DNA of 44,511 bases from an endosymbiont of Lamellibrachia barhami (lineage in GTDB: Bacteria; Pseudomonadota; Gammaproteobacteria; Chromatiales; Chromatiaceae), in NCBI RefSeq assembly GCF_011947365.2, contig NZ_JAAVSH020000001.1:2117596-2162106 (forward strand), read 5' to 3'. Below, in pieces: positions 33,794 through 42,761 of this stretch. Positions within the stretch are counted from its first letter, which is position 1, and each line of letters opens with the position of its first letter. The notes under the pieces were generated by a model, which made no database searches, had not been told where the DNA came from, and saw nothing but the letters and a program-made list of their open reading frames with translations. Made by a program: the position numbers and the translations under genes.

Positions 33794-36700
33794 TCAGGTC
33801 AACGGCCCGAACAGCTCTTTCAGGTCTTCCTCTGTCCATTGGGGATCGGCGGCGCCGGTGCTGTCATAGAGCCCGTCGGCCAGGGCCTGTTTGCGTTCCT
33901 GCATGGATTGAATCCGCTCCTCCACAGTGCCCTCACTGATCAGTTTGTAGACAAATACCGGATTCTCCTGGCCGATGCGGTGCGCCCGGTCGGTAGCCTG
34001 GCGTTCCACGGCCGGGTTCCACCAGGGATCATAGTGGATGACCGTATCGGCCGCTGTAAGATTGAGTCCCACTCCGCCGGCCTTGAGGCTGATGAGGAAC
34101 AGGGGTACTTCGCCGGCCTGAAAGCGGTCAATGGGGGTGGCCCGATCGCGGGTGCGGCCGGTGAGCAGGACGTAATCGATGCCGACCGTCTGCAGTGCCT
34201 GCTCGATCAGTCCCAGCATGGAGGTGAATTGGGAGAATAGCAGGATGCGGCGACCCTCTTCGATCATCTCCGGCAGCAGATCCATGAGCAGTTCCAGTTT
34301 GGCTGATTCTCCGGTCGTGATTTTCCCCCGATCTTCCGGGTTGATCAGGCGTGGATCACAGCATACTTGACGCAGCTTGAGCAGGGCGCTGAGGATCAGG
34401 ATGCCGCAGCGGGAGATGCCTTTTTCGTCCACCGCCTCGCGTACTCGCCGGTAGATATTCAGGCGGATATCCTCATAGAGTTCCCGTTGCACCCCTTCCA
34501 GTTCCACCGTGCGCAGGATCTCGATCTTGGGCGGCAGTTCCGGTGCCACTGCCTGTTTGGTACGCCGTAACAGGAAAGGTCGGATGCGGCGGCGCAGCCG
34601 GTCGGCTTGATACTCGTCGCCCCATTTTTCAATCGGCTTACGGCAACGCCGGCGGAATTGATGCTCCTCGCCCAGCAGACCGGGCAACAGGAAATCGAAC
34701 AGAGACCAGAGTTCCCCCAGATGGTTTTCCACCGGCGTGCCGGTCAGGCACACCCGGTGTCTGGCATTGAGCTGGCGTGCGATTGCGCCGATCTTGGCCT
34801 TGGGGTTCTTGATGGCCTGGGCCTCGTCCAGGATCAGCAGGTGATACTCCTGGGACAGTAGCCTGTCCTGGTCCCGTAGCAGCAGGGGATAGGTGGTGAT
34901 CAACAGATCCTGTTTTCCCATCCCCTTGAACAGTTCATGCCGCTGGGAACCGTGCAGGACCCGCGTCCGCAGATCGGGAGCGAAGCGTTGTGCCTCCCGC
35001 TGCCAGTTGGTCATCAGGCTGGTGGGGGCGATCACCAGGCTGGGCCTGTCCAGTCGCCCCTGTTCTTTTTCGTACAGCAGATGAGCCAGGGTCTGCACAG
35101 TCTTACCGAGCCCCATGTCATCCGCCAGTATGCCGCCCAGTCGATGAGTCCGCAGAAATTGCAGCCAGTCCAGACCCCGCTGCTGGTAGGGACGCAGTTC
35201 CGCCCGCAGGCCCGCCGGTGGCGTTATGGCAGGGATGGCTCCGATGTTGCGCAGGGTCTCAGCCAGGCTGTGTAACGCTTCCGCACCCAGCCATTGCAGG
35301 GGTTCGCCGTCCGGTGACTCGTCGAGTTCCGCTAAACGGGCCAACTGGAAGCGGTTGAGCCGCAGACGTTGCATCTCGTCGAGCTTGCTGTCGTGCAGCT
35401 CAAACAGGGTCTCCATGATCTGGCGAACGCGGTTTCGGGAGAGGAGCAGGTAACGGCCATCTTCCAGGGGTACGATCATCCCGTGCTCATGGATCAGCTC
35501 ATCGAGATTGCCCCCGCGCCGATCCGGTGGCAGTTCATGCAGCCACTGCACCAGGACTGGCAACAGGTTGATGCGCTGGCCCTCCAGAACGACGCCGACG
35601 CTGATACCGTAGCCGTCCGCCTCCGTTCCCAGGGGTTCGAGTTCCGTGTACCAGTGGTCCGGGCGGGCCAGGCGGTGGGGGAAATCCTTGTCACAGGTCA
35701 CCCGCCAACCCTGCGTTTCCCATTCCGGCAGTTGACGGGATTGAAAATCGAGCCAGGGGAGAGGCTCATCTGCCAGTGAAAAACAATCGGTTGCTCTCTC
35801 CCTGCTCTGACCCTCGTGGATGTAAAAACCCAATGAGATGAGCCGCTCTATACAGTGCTGCTCGGTGGGTTCATCCCGGATCAGATGTACCTGTGTGCCG
35901 TCTTTGAACTGTAAAGGAGCTCCCCGAGTGCCGATGCGGATGTCGTGATACTTGAATAAGAGGCAGGCCAGGGGCATCTCCTGTCCGCTGAGGTGCAGGC
36001 AGGGCTGAGGCGCCACAGGTGGACGCTGTTCAATCCTGATCTGTCGCAAGGGGGGCAGTGTGATGTCAGGAAAGCGTTTTTGCAGGTCGGCCGTTACCTT
36101 GGGAACCTGTTCCGGGGTCACGGGTGGCATAGCGGCCAGCTCCTCTACCAAGGCTCCGGGCAGGTCACTTGCCAAGGGGGTGCATCGATCAGATTCCAGA
36201 CACCAGAGAGAGGCGAGGAAAAAGGTGGCGCGTTCATGCCATCTGATGCGTTGATTGCCGATGGAATCCACTTCCCAGCAGGGGGTTGCAGAGTGTGGAT
36301 TGCCCAGACGCAGGGTCTTCCCTGAAATTTGTCCCAGATGGCAACGACCCGTCTCCAGCATGGCGCGCAGCAGCCGTTCACCTGACTTACCCTTGAGTGA
36401 GGGTTTTATCTCTCCCCCCTGATCCAGGCCAGGCAGAATATCGAGATCGGTCTTCAGCAGAAAACGTGGAGGTGTTCCCCGCTGAGCCCAGGCGGGTTCA
36501 TAGGTACGATCCTCCGCGTAACTGCCGTTTTTCAGTGCCCGGGCGCAACGGGTCTCAACTTCTATCCGGGTAGGATCAGCCGGGTCGAGGCGGAGGAGGT
36601 AGATCAGGCGCTGATGCACTCCAGGCGGATAGTCCAGCAACCCCGCCATGGGTCGTTCCAAGGGGTGTTTTGCCTTCCTGGTATCCAGCATCTCATGCTC

Positions 36701-36979
36701 ATTCTGCAATACCTTGATCAGTACAGCGGCCACATGTGAACAATTCTTTCCTGCCGAACAGCTGCACTCCCCGTTGATCTGGATCTCCTTGCCCGGATCC
36801 ATATGTACGCGGACATAGACCCGTAACCGCTGCTGATCGGTGTTGATCAGCGCCGTGATCAACGCCCCCCCTCGCTGAACCTGGGGTATGAGGGTGGCAT
36901 GATTCTTCAGGAAGCGTGAGCCTTGCTCAACCCAGGCTGGGCCAAATCGTTCGCGTAAGTCTTTCAGGGTGTGGATCAT
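33794..36979 (-). CDS. SNF2-family helicase with SWIM zinc finger
   Basis: A 1061-residue protein from the ATG at 36979 (MIHTLKDLRERFGPAWVEQG); a start at 37093 would overlap recQ by 50 bp. A SWIM finger (CSCSAGKNCSH) is near residue 75. The C-terminal half is a Swi2/Snf2 ATPase: ADDMGLGKTVQTLAHLL, PTSLMTNWQREAQRF, LILDEAQAIKNPKAK, LTGTPVENHLGELWSLF, FSQFTSML, and QATDRAHRIGQENPVFVYK. This layout is the bacterial RapA/HepA-like group; such proteins move along DNA or remodel protein-DNA complexes. It follows recQ by 64 bp, suggesting joint work in DNA repair or defence. Confidence 0.92.
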   Translation of the reverse strand: MIHTLKDLRERFGPAWVEQGSRFLKNHATLIPQVQRGGALITALINTDQQRLRVYVRVHMDPGKEIQINGECSCSAGKNCSHVAAVLIKVLQNEHEMLDTRKAKHPLERPMAGLLDYPPGVHQRLIYLLRLDPADPTRIEVETRCARALKNGSYAEDRTYEPAWAQRGTPPRFLLKTDLDILPGLDQGGEIKPSLKGKSGERLLRAMLETGRCHLGQISGKTLRLGNPHSATPCWEVDSIGNQRIRWHERATFFLASLWCLESDRCTPLASDLPGALVEELAAMPPVTPEQVPKVTADLQKRFPDITLPPLRQIRIEQRPPVAPQPCLHLSGQEMPLACLLFKYHDIRIGTRGAPLQFKDGTQVHLIRDEPTEQHCIERLISLGFYIHEGQSRERATDCFSLADEPLPWLDFQSRQLPEWETQGWRVTCDKDFPHRLARPDHWYTELEPLGTEADGYGISVGVVLEGQRINLLPVLVQWLHELPPDRRGGNLDELIHEHGMIVPLEDGRYLLLSRNRVRQIMETLFELHDSKLDEMQRLRLNRFQLARLAELDESPDGEPLQWLGAEALHSLAETLRNIGAIPAITPPAGLRAELRPYQQRGLDWLQFLRTHRLGGILADDMGLGKTVQTLAHLLYEKEQGRLDRPSLVIAPTSLMTNWQREAQRFAPDLRTRVLHGSQRHELFKGMGKQDLLITTYPLLLRDQDRLLSQEYHLLILDEAQAIKNPKAKIGAIARQLNARHRVCLTGTPVENHLGELWSLFDFLLPGLLGEEHQFRRRCRKPIEKWGDEYQADRLRRRIRPFLLRRTKQAVAPELPPKIEILRTVELEGVQRELYEDIRLNIYRRVREAVDEKGISRCGILILSALLKLRQVCCDPRLINPEDRGKITTGESAKLELLMDLLPEMIEEGRRILLFSQFTSMLGLIEQALQTVGIDYVLLTGRTRDRATPIDRFQAGEVPLFLISLKAGGVGLNLTAADTVIHYDPWWNPAVERQATDRAHRIGQENPVFVYKLISEGTVEERIQSMQERKQALADGLYDSTGAADPQWTEEDLKELFGPLT

Positions 36980-37043
36980 GGTTGGGGGGTGAGAATATAT
37001 CTTTAACAATATCAATGGGCCGGTTGTTACTGGAGTGACATAA

Positions 37044-38972
37044 TTAATCGGGATGGTTTGTACGCTTTTCTGCCCAGACGAGTACTTTGTCAAAGGGCAT
37101 CTGGTCCAACTTGCCGAACAGTGGATGCCCGGTCAGTTTCTCCCGGCTCAACCGGGGGGAAGTGATTCCACAGAGAAAACGGGTCAGCAGGCGTGCGTCG
37201 GCAAGACTCTCTCCCTGTTCCTGTTTCAGGTTGCTAACCTCCTGCCAGATCCCATCGCTGATGGAAACGATCAGGCGCGGCGCTATCTTTTGTTTCCCCC
37301 GCCTGCACCAGCTGCAGTGCCCACAGGGCTGCTCCCGCTGTTCGCCGAAGTGGGCTGACAGGGTATTGGTCTGGCAGCCGTCCAGGTCCACCAGGTCGAG
37401 TACCTGTTGCAGGCGATGGATCTCCGCCTTCTCCCGTTTGAGCATGCGCTGGTGTAGTTCGTGGGCCAACCCCTGGGTGGAATCGGGTTGGCGAAGACGC
37501 CGGTAGCGGTGGCGGATGCCGGCCACCTTAACCTCCAGTAACTGCTGTTCCCCCAGCCAGTCGAGGGCGCTGATGATACGTTCCCTGGTGGTTTCCAGGT
37601 TAACGGCGGCCTGAGCCGGATCGAGGCTGAACCAGATTCGGCCCTTGACCGCCTGGCGAAACAGGGCGGCGAGAAAAGCCCTCCGTTCGCCATCGAAACG
37701 GGAGAGGATTTCTGCTGAACTCAGCAGGGGTTTGAACCTGTAATCGGCGTAGAAGGGGGTTCCACCCTCCAGATAGTCCGCCAGTTCCAGGTAGGTGAGC
37801 AGGGTGCGCAGCACCAGGGGGCGGATGTCGTGTTGCGCCGAGAGGGTGTAGAGGCTGACATCGAAGTCGTCACCCTGGTCGAAGAGGTCGCTGATCAGGC
37901 TGTGAAGCGCCGCTTCATCCGGGGTGTCACCGTAGATGAAATTCTCCAGCACGTTCAGGTCGTCGGCGCAGGCGAGCATCTTGCAGAGGGCAGGTTGTCC
38001 GTCACGCCCTGCGCGGCCGATCTCCTGGGAGTAGTTCTCCAGGCTCTTGGGCAGGTTGTAGTGGTAGATGGCACGAATATCGGCCTTGTCCACCCCCATG
38101 CCGAAGGCGATGGTGGCCACCACGATGCCGTCGTCGGCGGCCATGAACCACTCCTGTACCTGGTTTCGAAGATCGTCCTTCAGACCGGCATGATAGGCCC
38201 GCGCCGGAAGTCCGGCATCAGCCAGCAGGGCAGCCACTGCCTCCGCTGTCTTTTGCAGGGTGACATAGACAATGGCGGATCCGGTTGGCGCCTGTCTGAT
38301 GGCATCAAGCAGTATCCGGTCGCGTTCCGTGGCATCCACCGGCGTGGTCTCGATGGTGAGGTTGGGGCGGTAGAATCCGGTGCGGATGGCGCACTCCGGG
38401 CCGATTGCAAAGAGCCGGCAGATATCCTCCAGCACCGGTGTCGTGGCGGTGGCGGTCAGGGCCAGGATGCGTTCGGCGCCGAACTCCCGGGCGAATCCCG
38501 CCAGCTTGAGATAGTCGGGGCGGAAATTGTGGCCCCATTCGGAGATGCAGTGGGCCTCGTCCACGGCGAACAGGGAGATGTCGATCCGGCGCAGGGCCTC
38601 GCGGAAGCGTTCGTTATTGAAGCGCTCGGGGGCCACGTAGAGCAGACGCAGGGTGCCGCTTCTGAGTTGCGTCATCACCTCCCGGTACTCGTCGGCACTG
38701 AGAGTGGAATCGAGCCGGCGTGCGCTGATGCCCCTTGCGGTGAGGGCATCGATCTGATCCTTCATCAGGGCGATCAGAGGCGAGACCACCAGGGTCACGC
38801 CGGGCAGCAGCAGCGCGGGCAGTTGGTAACAGAGCGATTTGCCGCCACCCGTAGGGAAGACGGCGGCGGCCGAATGGCCTTCCAGCAGGAGCTGCATCAC
38901 TTCCTGTTGACCGGGGCGTGGTTCGGTGAAACCGAAATGTTTTCGCAGTGTTGTCTGAATCCTTGACGGCAT
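37044..38972 (-). CDS. recQ: ATP-dependent DNA helicase RecQ
   Basis: A 642-residue protein. AGGAGG six bases before the ATG at 38972 decides the start. Motifs in order: FGFTEPRPGQQEVM (motif 0), FPTGGGKSLCYQLPA (Walker A), VDEAHCISEWGHNFRPDYLKL, ALTATAT, YVTLQKTAEAVAALL, and IAFGMGVDKADIRAIYHYNLPKSLENYSQEIGRAGRDG. A zinc-binding RQC segment follows with C-x-x-C pairs (PCGHCSWCRRGKQ). A clear HRDC domain is not evident. RecQ unwinds DNA 3'-5' in recombinational repair. It leads the minus-strand set with SNF2. Confidence 0.94.
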   Translation of the reverse strand: MPSRIQTTLRKHFGFTEPRPGQQEVMQLLLEGHSAAAVFPTGGGKSLCYQLPALLLPGVTLVVSPLIALMKDQIDALTARGISARRLDSTLSADEYREVMTQLRSGTLRLLYVAPERFNNERFREALRRIDISLFAVDEAHCISEWGHNFRPDYLKLAGFAREFGAERILALTATATTPVLEDICRLFAIGPECAIRTGFYRPNLTIETTPVDATERDRILLDAIRQAPTGSAIVYVTLQKTAEAVAALLADAGLPARAYHAGLKDDLRNQVQEWFMAADDGIVVATIAFGMGVDKADIRAIYHYNLPKSLENYSQEIGRAGRDGQPALCKMLACADDLNVLENFIYGDTPDEAALHSLISDLFDQGDDFDVSLYTLSAQHDIRPLVLRTLLTYLELADYLEGGTPFYADYRFKPLLSSAEILSRFDGERRAFLAALFRQAVKGRIWFSLDPAQAAVNLETTRERIISALDWLGEQQLLEVKVAGIRHRYRRLRQPDSTQGLAHELHQRMLKREKAEIHRLQQVLDLVDLDGCQTNTLSAHFGEQREQPCGHCSWCRRGKQKIAPRLIVSISDGIWQEVSNLKQEQGESLADARLLTRFLCGITSPRLSREKLTGHPLFGKLDQMPFDKVLVWAEKRTNHPD

Positions 38973-39095
38973 CTGGACCTCCTGTCCATTTGGGCTTGAT
39001 GGGTTCTCTTGCATCCTGATCTCATCTGCCGGTCGATTTGAAAGTTCCTTAACCGGCAGAGGCCAGATGTTACGGGCCTCAAGATGTGACGGCAA

Positions 39096-39137
39096 GCACG
39101 CGGGCGGGGTTACCGTATCTGCCAGCTGTTCTCAAAT
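39096..39137. repeat. Dispersed repeat fragment, second copy
   Basis: This shares CACGCGGGCGGG..GTATCTGCC and CAGC.GTTCTCAAAT with 22474-22532. It lies between the histidine kinase end and recQ. Confidence 0.4.
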
Positions 39138-39147
39138 TAATGTGAGG

Positions 39148-40551
39148 TCACCTTGGTAGTGACAGCTTGACGCATAATCCGCCCTCGGACCGGTTGTACA
39201 GCACCAGATCCCCCCCATGGGCGCGGGCGATGTTCCGCGCAATGCCAAGACCGAGACCGGTCCCCCCCGTATGTTGTGCACGAGAGTTTTCCAAACGAAA
39301 GAAGGGGTCAAATACCTTTTTCAGGGCATCCTCTGGGATGCCGGGGCCTCGGTCACAGATCGAAATATCCACCGCTTCCTCAGCATCTTCAACCCTTATG
39401 TCGGTCTGACCACCATAGCGCACGGCATTCACCACCAGGTTGACGATACAGCGTTTCAGCGCCAGAGGTTTGCCATTGTAGAGGCGGGTTATCTGTCCCA
39501 GGAGCTGGACGTTTCCCCCGGCTTCCAGTGCATCCTCCTGGATGCTCTCCAGCAGTGCCATCAGATCCAAGCGCTGGCTGGATTCGCTGGTCTCTGTGCC
39601 GCGCATGAAGTCAAGCGTCGCACTCACCATGGACTCCATATCATCGAGATCCTTTTGGGTCTTTACCCGCAGTTCCTCGTCCTCCATCAGATCCGTGCGC
39701 AGACGCATCCGGGTCAGCGGTGTCTTGAGATCATGTGAGACTGCCGCGAGTATACCCGCCCGGTCTTCGATATAGTTCTTCAGCCGGGTCTGCATGGTGT
39801 TGAAGGCTTTTGCCGTCTCCCCGACCTCGGTGGGGCCGGTCTCATCGAGCGGGGGTTGCCGAATATCCCTGCCGAGTCCTTCCGCTGCCTGCCTCAGCTC
39901 CCGCAAAGGGCGAATAAGTGAACGCACGCCGATGAGAGAGAGCAGGATCACGCTGATCAATAGAACCGCCAAAACAATGAGGAGGCGGGTGGGCCAATCG
40001 AAGAGGCGCTCGGAAAGGCCATGTTTGAAGTGTACCCAGGAGCCATCCTGTAACTGCACCTGAACGTGGGAAAAAAGTGCCATGGTGTGCAGTCCGTGCA
40101 TATAGGCCCAGGGACCCGACATTGGACCGCCGCCCATCATATGCCGGCGGTGCATGGGAGGCATCTGCGGCTGTGTGAGTGAGCCTTCGATGGAGATCCT
40201 GACCTCGGTATCCTGCGGCAGCCGGTTCAACAGTTCACGCCGGATCATTTTCGAAGCAATCGCAGAATTTCGTTCCAGTGGCGGGACAGGTAGCGGTTGA
40301 CTTGAGAGGGTGATCTGCAGCTCCGGGCTGGCCAATAGCGGTATCAGCTGTTGACGATCCTGGGCGGGCAGGGTGTCCAACAGACGGACGACCCCTGCTG
40401 TGCGAATGATCAGGTTTTCCCGAATCGACTTGTAGAGTACCTGTCCCCGGTCGCGTAACAGGATGAACGTCGACAGCAACTGGGCCAGAACCAGGCCCGT
40501 CAGCAACAACAGTACCAATCTACCGAAAAGCGATCTTGGCAACAGGCGCAC
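39148..40551 (-). CDS. Cpx-like sensor histidine kinase with Met/His-rich periplasmic loop
   Basis: A 467-residue membrane kinase. I chose the GTG at 40551, with GAGG upstream and 13 bp after the regulator stop, over a longer frame overlapping it. One helix is at residues about 9-31, another at about 188-208 (LLIVLAVLLISVILLSLIG). The periplasmic loop has MPPMHRRHMMGGGPMSGPWAYMHGLHTM, a likely copper- or other metal-binding strip. A HAMP domain, the H-box VSHDLKTPLTRMRLRTD, and an ATPase domain (NLVVNAVRYGG, DRGPGIP, GGTGLGLGI) follow. With the adjacent regulator and copper genes, it probably senses envelope metal stress. Confidence 0.92.
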   Translation of the reverse strand: MRLLPRSLFGRLVLLLLTGLVLAQLLSTFILLRDRGQVLYKSIRENLIIRTAGVVRLLDTLPAQDRQQLIPLLASPELQITLSSQPLPVPPLERNSAIASKMIRRELLNRLPQDTEVRISIEGSLTQPQMPPMHRRHMMGGGPMSGPWAYMHGLHTMALFSHVQVQLQDGSWVHFKHGLSERLFDWPTRLLIVLAVLLISVILLSLIGVRSLIRPLRELRQAAEGLGRDIRQPPLDETGPTEVGETAKAFNTMQTRLKNYIEDRAGILAAVSHDLKTPLTRMRLRTDLMEDEELRVKTQKDLDDMESMVSATLDFMRGTETSESSQRLDLMALLESIQEDALEAGGNVQLLGQITRLYNGKPLALKRCIVNLVVNAVRYGGQTDIRVEDAEEAVDISICDRGPGIPEDALKKVFDPFFRLENSRAQHTGGTGLGLGIARNIARAHGGDLVLYNRSEGGLCVKLSLPR

Positions 40552-40564
40552 TGGAATATCCTCT

Positions 40565-41290
40565 TCAGTGGGTTGATGAGACCTTGCTTGCGAGCAGGTA
40601 CCCACGGCCGCGCAGGGTCTTGATCAGTTCCGGCTGCTTGGCATTGTCACCGAGGCGTCTGCGCAGACGGCCGATCAGTACATCGATGCTGCGGTCGAAG
40701 GGGCCGCTATCCCGTCCCTGCGTCAGGTCGAGTAACTGGTCGCGGGTGAGCGCCCGATTGGGGTGGGTCAGCAGTACGTGCAACAGCCGGTACTCGGCGT
40801 TGCTCAGAGGGACCACTACACCGTCTGGAGAGGTGAGATGCTGGGTCCGGCTATCCAATGCCCAGTCGGAGAAAATGAGTTTCGCTGGGGCGTCAGCCAG
40901 CGGATCGATGGGCAGATCCCGTACCCGCCGCAGCACCACCTTGATTCTGGCCAGCAGCTCCCTGGCGCTGAAAGGCTTGGCTAGATAGTCGTCCGCCCCC
41001 ATCTCCAGGCCCAGGATGCGATCCATTTCGTCACCTCTTGCGGTCAGCATGATCACCGGAATCCTGGAGCGTGTCCGTAGCGTGCGGCACAGCTCCATTC
41101 CGTCAACGCCGGGCAGCATCAGGTCGAGGGTGATGAGATCGATGCGGGCCTGGTCCAGTGTCATCCACATGCCGTTGCCCTCTGCCGCCGTGGTGACCTG
41201 ATAACCATTCTTCTCCAGATAGGTCTTGAGGAGATGACGGATTTCGGGGTCGTCATCGACGACCAATATGTGATCTTGATGGGTGTTCAT
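40565..41290 (-). CDS. OmpR/CpxR-family response regulator
   Basis: A 241-residue regulator from the ATG at 41290. The receiver has D12/D13/D14 and phospho-acceptor D56 (LITLDLMLPGVDGM), with LTARGDEMDRILGLEMGADDYLAKPF. A winged-helix DNA-binding domain ends it (LSNAEYRLLHVLLTHPNRALTRDQLLDLTQ, RSIDVLIGRLRRRLGD, IKTLRGRGYLLA). It lies 13 bp before its kinase. A frame extending 30 codons upstream to 41380 would be encoded by the inserted MITE-like element. GTAA-type boxes upstream suggest autoregulation and control of the divergent Spy-like gene. Confidence 0.93.
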   Translation of the reverse strand: MNTHQDHILVVDDDPEIRHLLKTYLEKNGYQVTTAAEGNGMWMTLDQARIDLITLDLMLPGVDGMELCRTLRTRSRIPVIMLTARGDEMDRILGLEMGADDYLAKPFSARELLARIKVVLRRVRDLPIDPLADAPAKLIFSDWALDSRTQHLTSPDGVVVPLSNAEYRLLHVLLTHPNRALTRDQLLDLTQGRDSGPFDRSIDVLIGRLRRRLGDNAKQPELIKTLRGRGYLLASKVSSTH

Positions 41291-41300
41291 GTCTGCAAAT

Positions 41301-41446
41301 CTAACGTGTGTCCGGTCAGAAACGCGAATATTTCTCTCGCAAAAGCGCCAAGAAAGCATTTTGTATTCTTTCGGAAACAAAAAGTTAGAACTTTGCGTTC
41401 TTTGCGTCTTGGCGAGAGTTTTTCTTTCTGAACGGACACTAACGTG
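41301..41446. mobile_element. MITE-like element with 8-bp target duplications
   Basis: Terminal inverted repeats TGTCCGGTCAGAAA (41309-41322) and TTTCTGAACGGACA (41425-41438) differ by one base and bound a 130-bp element. CTAACGTG flanks it on both sides (41301-41308, 41439-41446) as a perfect 8-bp duplication. The interior is partly self-complementary (TTGGCGAGAG and CTCTCGC). No coding capacity of its own. It sits 10 bp upstream of the response regulator ATG. Confidence 0.72.
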
Positions 41447-41473
41447 TTTTTTCTATCTGTGCGGTAGTGAATT

Positions 41474-41516
41474 GTAACGCCCGGTAATTTTCCAGACCCT
41501 TGTTACATAAGATTAC
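41474..41516. promoter_or_regulatory. Two CpxR-like tandem GTAA boxes
   Basis: GTAAC-N5-GTAAT on the plus strand (41474-41488) and GTAAT-N5-GTAAC on the minus strand (41502-41516) resemble the CpxR box GTAAA-N5-GTAAA. They lie between the regulator gene and the Spy/CpxP-like gene, about 110-150 bp before the latter. Confidence 0.5.
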
Positions 41517-41625
41517 AAAAAGCCTGTTTTTCGACACAGACGGCTTACACAAGTGCAGTTTAATAATAATCAAGCCAAGAGGCTGAACTGAATTCGATTT
41601 ACTGTAACGCAAAAAGGAGAGAGTC

Positions 41626-42132
41626 ATGAAAAAGACGACTAAACAATTTCTGGGTATCGCAGCCGCTTCCGCACTCGTTATCAGCGTGGCGTCCGGTGTA
41701 TTCGCCCACGGAGGATTTGGCCCTGGATTTGGTCCTGGTTGGGGTGGTCACCACGGGATGATGGGTGGTCCGGGTGGAATGCACGGGCCAGGTGGTGGTC
41801 CAGGTTGGATGATGGGTGGTGATCCGGTTGCCTATGCAGATCAACAGCTGACAGGGCTTAAAAGCACGCTGGATATTTCGGCCGACCAGGAAGATGCCTG
41901 GAACACCTATGAAGGGGCGGTGAAAGGCAAACTCGGCGTGATGTTATCTCATCGGCAGACCATGTTTGGATCGGGTACGATAGCGCCTGAACAGCGCTTC
42001 ACCTTCCACCAGCAGGGGTTGGAACAGATGCAAAAGGTCACCGTCGCCAGTCGTGGCCTGTATGCTGTGTTGACTCCCGAGCAACAGGGGAGAGCCGGGA
42101 ACCTGATTGGCCTGCATCACGGCCTGCGGTGA
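41626..42132 (+). CDS. Spy/CpxP-like periplasmic protein
   Basis: A 168-residue exported protein with AAGGAGAGAG before the ATG and a signal peptide ending GVFAHGG. A Gly/His/Met-rich stretch follows (GGHHGMMGGPGGMHGPGGGPGWMMGG), suited to metal binding. The C-terminal helices carry LTxxQ-like motifs: LDISADQEDAWNTYEGAV and LYAVLTPEQQGRAGNL. The family acts as a periplasmic chaperone or stress sensor. Divergent from the Cpx-like operon and just after GTAA boxes, it is probably its main target. It neighbours copper genes. Confidence 0.87.
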   Translation: MKKTTKQFLGIAAASALVISVASGVFAHGGFGPGFGPGWGGHHGMMGGPGGMHGPGGGPGWMMGGDPVAYADQQLTGLKSTLDISADQEDAWNTYEGAVKGKLGVMLSHRQTMFGSGTIAPEQRFTFHQQGLEQMQKVTVASRGLYAVLTPEQQGRAGNLIGLHHGLR

Positions 42133-42144
42133 GGGGTCACTTCC

Positions 42145-42194
42145 AGAGGGCCGAAGTCAATCCTGTTATTGCATTTGGTTTGATTTCGGCCTCT
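42145..42194 (+). terminator. Hairpin after the Spy-like gene
   Basis: AGAGG/CCTCT and CCGAA/TTCGG arms with a loop of about 25 bases lie just after the stop; a T-run follows only about 20 bases later. Probably a weak terminator. Confidence 0.35.
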
Positions 42195-42226
42195 GACCGA
42201 CAAAAGAGATGGAACTTTTTTAAAAA

Positions 42227-42255
42227 TTGACTGCCAGAAAAATTAATTGAAATAA
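42227..42255 (+). promoter_or_regulatory. Candidate promoter for copLA
   Basis: TTGACT followed, after 17 bases, by AAATAA, 27 bp before the CopL-like ATG. The -10 is poor. A stretched MerR/CueR-type promoter could not be shown. Confidence 0.28.
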
Positions 42256-42282
42256 GAATGAATCTCAGTATTATCTAGCTGT

Positions 42283-42651
42283 ATGCCTCGACTATCTGAC
42301 AAATTGCTGGCTCTGCTCCTGACACTTTTGCTGGGGTTATCTCCGTTGCAGGGTGCAATGGCTGGTTTTGCCGCTTCTCCTGACCAGGAGGGGAGCGTGC
42401 ATCAGATGTCGAATATGCATGATGAAGGCATGGTTATGGACCAGGCGGCACACGATTGTGAACAGTGTAATGCTGACGATGGCTGTGTCGGTCATAGCTG
42501 CTCATCCGGTCAGTGTGCATCCTGTGTACTTGCGCTACTGCCGTTTTTTTTACTTCCTACCCATCTTGCCGTAACGCCCGTTTTGCCCATGGCGGACAAG
42601 GGTTTTGTAAGCCAACTCTCCTCTTCTCTCTTCCGCCCACCCAGGGCCTGA
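42283..42651 (+). CDS. CopL-like Cys/His/Met-rich exported protein
   Basis: A 122-residue protein with a signal peptide or anchor (LLALLLTLLLGLSPLQGAMA). A metal-binding strip follows: HQMSNMHDEGMVMDQAAHDCEQCNADDGCVGHSCSSGQCASC, then a hydrophobic ALLPFFLLPTHLAVTPVL that could cross the membrane. This arrangement and the position just before copA match CopL, a small copper-linked protein in cop operons. No Shine-Dalgarno is obvious. It and copA are 110 bp apart, so they probably share a transcript. Confidence 0.72.
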   Translation: MPRLSDKLLALLLTLLLGLSPLQGAMAGFAASPDQEGSVHQMSNMHDEGMVMDQAAHDCEQCNADDGCVGHSCSSGQCASCVLALLPFFLLPTHLAVTPVLPMADKGFVSQLSSSLFRPPRA

Positions 42652-42761
42652 CTTCCTTGCTGCTGATCTCTGATTTATCAGTGATCGCCTGACAACTGTT
42701 TGTTGACTAGATAGTCAGCGGTTCTGTGTTTGCCGCTGATTTGCAGAGGAAGATTAACTCC

